64,000 bases of DNA, from NCBI GenBank assembly GCA_020091685.1, contig CM034601.1:16607320-16671319 (forward strand), given 5' to 3'. Within the stretch, counting starts at the first letter, position 1. The number at the start of each line of letters is the position of its first letter. Positions 58,045-64,000 of the stretch are shown one piece after another. Source of the DNA: Lutjanus erythropterus. Its lineage: Eukaryota > Chordata > Actinopteri > Lutjaniformes > Lutjanidae. The notes beneath the pieces were generated by a model. It was given only the letters and a program-made list of their open reading frames with translations, was not told the DNA's origin and searched no databases. Position numbers and translations under genes: made by a program.

Positions 58045-58882
58045 TACTACCACTACTACTACTACTACTACTACTTGGCTAGTGGTAAACTTCTGTAACC
58101 CTGGGCAGGAGTTCAAGAAGTGCTCTTTGTTGTCACAGTGTGGACAATAAGGCTTGTGCTTGGACTTGGGTTTTGAGTGAGAAGGTTCAGCTGGGCTCAT
58201 GTCCTTTGTGGTGTTGAGAAGGACTGCTGTAGTTTTCTGCTTTGGACATGTGCCACACAAATTTTTCTTCAAACCCTTGGGTGCCTCATATGTAAAGAGC
58301 TGTTGCCCTGCTGGCCAAACGTTTAGCTTGGGCTTTTATTTGCAGCCAAGCCACTAGCTTAGCTACCTGTAGCTCATTCTCCGCTTTCTGGAGTCGGCGC
58401 TGTCGGCTTAGCTGCTTTGTCATTACTTCCCTGGCTTGTTGGGCCTCCTCCTGTAGGCACTGTCCTTCCATGTCTTTAGCGCTAAGATGCTCGCACTCCA
58501 TATCAGCCCTGAAGAGATCCTTTATTTGCTCTTGCAGTTCTACAAGCTCCATCTGCATAATCCTCTCCTCTAGTAGAACAGCTTGGACTTTGGAAAGAAC
58601 ATGGCTCAGGTAATATCCCACTGATGATGGAGATGAATGCCGGGAAGGAACACTTGACTGGGAGCTTGACACACCCCCTTCTGATGGGGTCCTCCTGTCA
58701 CCGCTGTGGTGTCCTGGGGGACAGGGTAGCTTGGTTGAAGGTTGCTGAGAGGGAAGATAATCAACTTTATAGCTGGCCAAGTGTGCCGGAGCATGGCACT
58801 CTCTGCGGGGTTGTTCGAAGGACCAATGTGAGGTTGGGGACCTCGGGAACACACTGGTTTGGGTAGGACAACTATGGAACAA
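57995..58882 (-). pseudogene. BEL/Pao-like gag fragment
   Basis: On the minus strand a frame from 58882 to 58286 contains a charged coiled-coil region (VLLEERIMQMELVELQEQIK and LQEEAQQAREVMTKQLSRQR). A second frame follows, with KPYCPHCDNKEHFLNSCPG. This is a zinc knuckle of the form C-x2-C-x4-H-x4-C, followed by a (TAC)n run. The order coiled coil then zinc knuckle, and the wording of the knuckle, fit the gag-like part of fish BEL/Pao retrotransposons. A stop and frameshift near 58280 and the absence of protease, RT and LTRs show a dead fragment. Confidence 0.65.
58007..58074. repeat. (TAC)n trinucleotide array inside the gag remnant
   Basis: About 22 units, with a few CAC interruptions, lie directly behind the zinc-knuckle segment. 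On the minus strand they read as poly-Val. Confidence 0.92.
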
Positions 58883-59175
58883 ATGATTCCGGCCAGAGAA
58901 TCAGGTCTGAGAGGATACTTTAATTTCCAATGCAGGAGGTTACAACAGTGATTAAGTGTGGTTCTGAAATAAAACAAAGGAAAAATATCTCACAACTCAC
59001 TTCACCAAACCATATGGATTCACAATTCTACAACTCAAAGCTCACAGCAATCCATGCAGGCATTTGGTGGCACTGGTGGCCCCTGCCATGAAAAAATAGG
59101 CATTTACACAGTATCTAATTTATGACCATGTGACACAGCCACCTGCATTTCTGCTCTCCCACAGTGAGAGAGAAG

Positions 59176-59183
59176 TATAAAAA
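59176..59183 (+). promoter_or_regulatory. TATA box of OR 7
   Basis: TATAAAAA follows a conserved block (GACCATGTGACACAGCC, then CTGCATTTCT and CCCACAGTG) that recurs before OR 8 at 63429-63475 with few changes. Transcription should start near 59207. Confidence 0.65.
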
Positions 59184-59234
59184 GCAGGTCTCTCAGTACA
59201 GTTCACTTTAGGGAACTGCACAGATGATTCTGAG

Positions 59235-59320
59235 GTTGGTTTCATTTCATCAACTTTATCAAATATGTAAGCTTTTTCATCCTTTATTATATATTGTGTT
59301 ATTTTTCTTTTTACAATTAG
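59235..59320 (+). other. Candidate 5' UTR intron of OR 7
   Basis: A GT at 59235 and a pyrimidine-rich tract ending ACAATTAG at 59320 bound 86 bases, matching in place and length the 82-base intron before OR 8. The donor GTTGGT is weaker than the GTGAGT of OR 8. Confidence 0.5.
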
Positions 59321-59337
59321 GGAAACATATATTCATA

Positions 59338-60333
59338 ATGGGCCCAGAGGAGAAAGCTGCTGCTGTGCTTAATACAACATTTGTTCGGCCTGCAAAATTT
59401 TATCTCAGTGGTTTTTCCAAAGTCCCTCATGTGAAGTATTACTATGTGTTCCTGTGTTTTGTCTATATCATGACAGTTCTTGGGAATTGCCTCCTTCTTT
59501 CAGTTATTTACCTGGTCAAGACTCTTCACACTCCTAAATACATGATTGTGTTTAACCTGGCTTTGACAGATTTGTGTGGGAGCACTGCTCTGATCCCCAA
59601 ACTCTTAGACACATTTCTGTTTGACAGGAGATACATTGTCTATGAGGCTTGTTTAAGTTACATGTTCTTTGTTCTGTTCTTTACATGCATGCAGTCATGG
59701 ACACTTGTCACAATGTCCTATGACAGATTTATAGCAATTTGCTTCCCTTTAAGGTACCATAGTATTGTGACAAAACAAACTATTGCTGCAATGTTGTTGT
59801 TTGCATGGGTTTTTTTAACAAGTCTAGTAACATTTACTGTTCAGCGCATTGATCACCTATCCTTCTGCAGATCTTTAGTAGTAAACAGCTTTTTCTGTGA
59901 TCATGCTCCAGTATATCGCCTGGCTTGTAATGACACATCTTTGAATAACATAATGGCATATGTTGCTTTCATTATAATCCTCTGTATTCCTCTTGTATTG
60001 ATAGCACTTACCTATGTTTGCATTTCCATAGCACTGAGCAGGATTGCATCAGGAGAGGAACGACTCAAAGCATTGAAAACTTGTACCTCTCATCTGATTC
60101 TTGTGGCTATTTTCTTCCTACCAATTGCGGGCACCAACATTGCATCAGTTGCCACCTATATCCATCCTAATGCCAGGATTTTAAACTCCTCTTTGACACA
60201 CACCATACCAGCTTTACTCAACCCTATCATATACTCTTTGAAAACAGAGGAAGTGCTGAACTCCATCAAGAAGCTTTTCAAAAGAAATAGGATTAGCAAC
60301 ACAACCACAAAATGGTCTTTCTTGCTGCTATAA
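59338..60333 (+). CDS. Odorant receptor, second subfamily, intact (cluster member 7)
   Basis: This is a 331-aa seven-transmembrane OR. I chose the ATG at 59338 (MGPEEKAAAVLNTTF) because the sister gene at 63.6 kb starts at the same place behind a spliced leader. The frame is also open from an ATG at 59224, which would add 38 hydrophobic residues if the leader intron were retained. Motifs are N-glycosylation at Asn12, GN at 49-50, TPKYMIVFNLALTDL (TM2), Cys105, MSYDRFIAICFPLRY at 126-140 (DRF), loop-2 cysteines (SFCRS, FFCDHAPVYRLACND), LKALKTCTSHLILVAI (TM6) and PALLNPIIYSLKTEE (TM7). It shares the FVRPA and CDHxPxYRLACND phrases with the first subfamily but is clearly a separate branch. No defect is seen. 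Confidence 0.95.
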   Translation: MGPEEKAAAVLNTTFVRPAKFYLSGFSKVPHVKYYYVFLCFVYIMTVLGNCLLLSVIYLVKTLHTPKYMIVFNLALTDLCGSTALIPKLLDTFLFDRRYIVYEACLSYMFFVLFFTCMQSWTLVTMSYDRFIAICFPLRYHSIVTKQTIAAMLLFAWVFLTSLVTFTVQRIDHLSFCRSLVVNSFFCDHAPVYRLACNDTSLNNIMAYVAFIIILCIPLVLIALTYVCISIALSRIASGEERLKALKTCTSHLILVAIFFLPIAGTNIASVATYIHPNARILNSSLTHTIPALLNPIIYSLKTEEVLNSIKKLFKRNRISNTTTKWSFLLL

Positions 60334-60339
60334 TGACAC

Positions 60340-60910
60340 ATTAAGGAGTGTTACAATAGAGAAATTGTTTTTTTCTGTAACTTTTACCACTAACCTCTTA
60401 CTTGTAAGCACAATAATTTTACATGTAGAAATAGTTATTATGTAGAAGCTTATCATTTACTGTACTTTGCAACCTGGAAAGACCACATAATATAATTGGA
60501 TTATAAATTACTAACAATACTATATAATGATCTTGCATCCAAAATGAAATCAGGGATTTTAGTATATGATGAATAATTGTTGTGACTGTATATAAGATTT
60601 ACATCACATGCCAGATCAATTTATTTACTTATTATTTACTTTGAAATTTGTGAAAATTTGTTGGCAACTTTTTTTTTTATAATTGATTGATTCTTTGTTA
60701 TTTTTCAAGCGAAACTGCCAAATCACCTCTTGTTACAACTTCTGAATTGTAAGGATCTGATGCTTTCATTTTTCATATGTGATAATAAACTGAATAACTG
60801 CCGTTAATGGTTGAATAAAACTAAAAATTTAAAGCATCTCATCATTGAGGAGCGACATACACATATCTTAGACCCCCTGTTGGAGCCTGTAGGTGGATGC
60901 TGGGGTTTTG
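60340..60910. other. Downstream of OR 7
   Basis: AATAAA-type signals near 60782 and 60812 could end the OR 7 transcript. The stretch is AT-rich and has no gene. Confidence 0.5.
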
Positions 60911-60914
60911 GTGG

Positions 60915-61420
60915 GGCTGAATGAACAGGCAGTAATGCTAATGCAAGACAGCAATGGCATTGACAGGCAGAAGGAGAGTTTGGAGGTTTAAGACCGCCAG
61001 ATTGGAAGGGTGCGTTTGGTATGTTCTACAGAGTCTGAAGGCTGATTCATTTTCTAGGAAGCTGCAGAATAATAATCATGATTTCTGGAAAGAAGTCAAA
61101 GTTCTGAATATCTGTAAAACTTCCTTACCATCTAAGATTGAGGGTTTTTGTGGCCAAAATATCAGAGGTGTAGTGTGAGCATTATCGTAATTTATTCAGT
61201 TCTTTTAAATGTAATGTAGTTGTAATTGTTGATGTTTCTGAAAGCATGGCGGTCAAGGCAGATGGTGTTTATGATGCCGTTAGATGATGATAGGGCTTGT
61301 GGTGCCTTGAACAGGGATGACAAGGAAGGGGGTTTGAGGATTTATTTGTGAAACACTTAAATTATTTGTATCTGTATCGTATGTACTGTTTGCAAATAAA
61401 AATTTGTTCACAAAAAAATA
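60915..61420 (+). pseudogene. LINE (L1-like) ORF2 fragment with 3' end
   Basis: The + strand reads ADSFSRKLQNNNHDFWKEVK, then VLNICKTSLPSKIEGFCGQ, and in a shifted frame after 61176 phrases like EHYRNLFSSF. This is a recognisable linker between endonuclease and RT in fish L1-type LINEs. Further on, TTTGCAAATAAAAATTTG near 61390 resembles a transcript end with poly(A) signal. The fragment is short, frameshifted and lacks the RT catalytic motifs. Confidence 0.6.
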
Positions 61421-61429
61421 AGTAAAATG

Positions 61430-63420
61430 AGGCTTGTGGTATGGATTATGTTATGGGTATGGTTATTATGGCTTTGTCCTCTGCTTTCCATGCATTTCAC
61501 TGTTTTTTTAGTCCATAATGTCATTCCAGATTCTGTCACTTCTGTATTGTTAGTTCCTGTCAAGAACATTGTTAAATATGGAAGCCAAAATCGGTAGATA
61601 AACTCTTAAATTAATCACCATCTATTTTAATATTTGGTTAATCGTTTTGTGAGTCTGAAATAAAGTTTGAATTGAACTGAAATATTAGTGTGGTTGCCAG
61701 TTTGCTCATAAAGTACTGTTAAATCAACTTAAATCACAGTTAAGTATGAAGTAAATCATTCCATTTTTAAAATATTGAATAATATTAATACTCCACTGTA
61801 CATCCTGGTATCACCTAATATCACCCTCTGTTATCCAGGCCAATAAACAACATTATATAAAGTAACTCTGAAGTCCCACTGGCTGAAATACTGTTCACTC
61901 AAAACACAAAAGCATATTTCATTTTACATATTACATTACATTTTTCATCAAATCATGGCTAAATCTTGTCTGCTGGCTACAAACTCTACCTACAACAAGG
62001 CAATATCAACATGCTGATATCAGGCATTAGCCTGCTAACATTTGTTCAGTAATACAAAGTACACCTTAGGCTTATGGACTATTTTGCAGGTATTTTGGTC
62101 ATGAACTAGCCTGGAATCTCCCAACTAATATGTGAGAATGTGTATTTATCTGAAACCTCCCAGTTCATTTTCGATTTCTAAGGGGCGTTATCAACATGTG
62201 TGGACCAAAATGCCTGTGGGCGCAATTTGATACACCTACAACCAATCAGACCAACAAAAAATGAATGCAGCAACCAATTCTTCTTATCTGATCTGCACTG
62301 CTTAGTTTTAGTTTTGTGATCCTGAGGTGTTGCACTAGAGAGGATCTGCTGACTGGATGCTGTTGGATAGACTTATAAGCAGTTAAAGCAGCAGAACATG
62401 TGACATGTGACTTTCAAATCTGGACAAGTGACTCTCCTCTGTCAGTCACTATAAAGACCTGCCACTTCTTAAATAAACGGATGTGATAACTCAATCCAAG
62501 GCTGCTAGAATTATATCTGAACAGAAGGGAGGCCAGATGTGTCTGCCACACCAAGCCAAAACATAAGATTGGCAAATTTGTCTGGTTCCCAGGGTAGTGA
62601 TAAACCAAAATATTTGACAAAGTTAAAAAATTGGACCTGATGATGGTATTAGTGGAAAGGTCAACGGATCAATGAAGTTACAACCGTTCATCTTGATAGG
62701 AAGGTGAATATTCCTGTTCAAAACCTGATTGGTCAATACGACTTGGAATGCAAACGGAAACCAAAACGTTTGTGATACCAAAATCTTGTCCCATTCTTAC
62801 AGATTCTGCATTCATATGCGCTTAACTGTTTATAGAGGTTATAGTCTGTGTTACAGTGCTCAGTTACACGGCTCAACAACAAAACACAGTATGATGAAAC
62901 TGGACATGTTGCTGCAAACCGAACTGTCTTGATTTGTAAAATCTGTCAGATTTTAAGTCTCCTCATCTATCAAGACTTTTAAAATTCGTTCTGGTGTGTG
63001 GTATTTATTTTTAATCCGTTCCTTAAAATCACAGTCATAACAATCATAATTATGCTGTATAATTTCTATTGTATCCTGCGTCTACATTTGAATAATGGAT
63101 TTTTCCATTAATGGATAATTCAGTATCTTGTTGACAATGGTTAACTGAGTTGGGTGCACTACAGACATGCAGGTTCATAGGTTAATTGGTGACTCTAAAT
63201 TGTCTGTGGGTGCGAATGTGAACGTGAGCTTGAATAGTTGTCCGTCTCTATGTGTCAACCCTGAGATCGACTGGCAACTCCACCTCTTGCCCACTGTCAG
63301 CTCCCCATCCCCAAAGACCTCTCAATAATGAGCAAGTACTGACAATGAATTAAAGATTGCACCAGCTCATTTTTTACACAAGAGTTTGAGACAGTTGCGC
63401 ATTTATGTACACTGATATGC
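61430..63420. other. Spacer between OR 7 and OR 8
   Basis: No gene, RNA or well-defined repeat is visible. Open frames near 62414, 62729 and 63297 have no recognisable motif. Confidence 0.45.
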
Positions 63421-63482
63421 AGTTCATGACCATGTGATACAGCCTCCTGCATTTCTACTCTCACACAGTGGCAGAGGGAAAA

Positions 63483-63489
63483 TATAAAT
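63483..63489 (+). promoter_or_regulatory. TATA box of OR 8
   Basis: TATAAAT lies at the position equivalent to the OR 7 TATA box, after the shared block GACCATGTGATACAGCC. Confidence 0.55.
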
Positions 63490-63532
63490 GTCAAGTCTCT
63501 CACAGTGCTCTGACCACTTGATGTTATCAGTG

Positions 63533-63614
63533 GTGAGTTTTTTTTACAATAATTGCTATCAATCAATCGTATCATCCTCTATTGTATTCTGTTATTTTCT
63601 CCTTTTAATGTCAG
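63533..63614 (+). other. 5' UTR intron of OR 8
   Basis: A consensus donor GTGAGT starts at 63533. A pyrimidine tract ends TTAATGTCAG at 63614, 13 bases before the ATG. The 82-base length matches the candidate intron of OR 7. Confidence 0.6.
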
Positions 63615-63627
63615 TGAATATATATTG

Positions 63628-64000
63628 ATGGGCTCAGAAGAGAAAGCTGCTACCATCTTTAATGCAACATTTGTTCGGCCTGTGAAATTTTATCTCAGTG
63701 GGTTTTCCAACATCCCTCATGTGAAGTATTACTATGTGTTCCTGTGTTTTGTCTATATCATGACAGTTCTTTGGAATTGCCTCCTTCTCTCAGTTATTTA
63801 TCTGGTCAAGACTCTTCACACTCCTAAATACATGATTGTGTTTAACCTGGCTTTGACAGATTTGTGTGGGAGCACTGCTCTTATCCCCAAACTCTTAGAC
63901 ACATTTTTGTTTAACAGGAGATACATTGTCTATGAGGCTTGTTTAAGTTACATGTTCTTTGTTCTGTTCTTTGGAAGTGTGCAGTCATGGACACTTGTCA
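63628..64000 (+). CDS. Odorant receptor, second subfamily (cluster member 8), 3' end outside the window
   Basis: The frame from ATG 63628 is open to the window end (124 codons). It reads MGSEEKAATIFNATFVRP with glycosylation at Asn12, then KFYLSGFSNIPHVKYYYVF, TPKYMIVFNLALTDLCGS, and EACLSYMFFVLFFGSVQSW in TM3, where OR 7 has FTCMQSW. In TM1 the nearly invariant Gly of the GN pair is Trp (VLWN at residue 49, from GGG to TGG-type change). The rest is very close to OR 7. It may be a functional receptor or an early pseudogene; the missing C-terminal 60 percent decides. Confidence 0.85.
   Translation, partial: MGSEEKAATIFNATFVRPVKFYLSGFSNIPHVKYYYVFLCFVYIMTVLWNCLLLSVIYLVKTLHTPKYMIVFNLALTDLCGSTALIPKLLDTFLFNRRYIVYEACLSYMFFVLFFGSVQSWTLV

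Noticed and set aside
59224..59337. N-terminal signal peptide of OR 7 as the default start
   Set aside because: The stretch is better explained as a leader exon plus an 86-base intron, by comparison with OR 8. It is kept only as a retention possibility.

Overview
The window looks like teleost fish nuclear DNA, probably from a spiny-rayed (percomorph) fish. The evidence is split genes with GT-AG introns, fish-type odorant receptors (ORs), decayed Tc1 transposons, LINE, BEL/Pao and LTR fragments, a tRNA-derived SINE, many small inverted-repeat elements and long CA/TA microsatellites. No species can be named from sequence alone.

Left part (1 to about 13.7 kb): exons 2-5 of UBL3 (membrane-anchored ubiquitin-fold protein) on the + strand. 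They encode 108 residues ending in the prenylation box CVIL. The first coding exon, about 9 residues, lies before base 1. The introns carry a dead Tc1 element (about 0.97-2.5 kb), a foldback repeat (6.5-7.3 kb) and a long-inverted-repeat element (10.16-11.65 kb). The last intron ends in a GT-repeat just before the 3' splice site, and the 3' UTR holds four CA arrays.

Middle (13.7-33 kb): mostly intergenic. It holds a TTAA-flanked MITE nested in another repeat (14.4-16 kb), a four-exon OR gene on the minus strand (19.4-22.8 kb, 321 aa), a possible orphan exon at 26.8 kb, a hAT-like MITE, and duplicated non-coding blocks that recur further right.

Right part (33-64 kb): a tandem OR cluster on the + strand. 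Two dead copies (34.0 and 39.8 kb, the second with a solo LTR at its start codon) are followed by four intact, very similar receptors (45.6, 48.9, 51.8 and 55.0 kb; 327, 327, 327 and 323 aa). Two members of a second subfamily follow (59.3 kb, 331 aa, and 63.6 kb, cut by the window end), both preceded by a short 5' intron. Flanking blocks shared between copies show growth by tandem duplication. A patch at 57.6-58.9 kb holds LINE, SINE and BEL/Pao gag remnants.

The ORs would act in cilia of olfactory neurons as G-protein-coupled receptors. UBL3 is an unrelated neighbour. I saw no previously undescribed biological system. The most interesting signals are the intron-split OR, the repeat at the UBL3 splice site, the LTR at a start codon, the mosaic divergence in the OR array, and an in-frame minisatellite reading frame at 43.1-43.5 kb.
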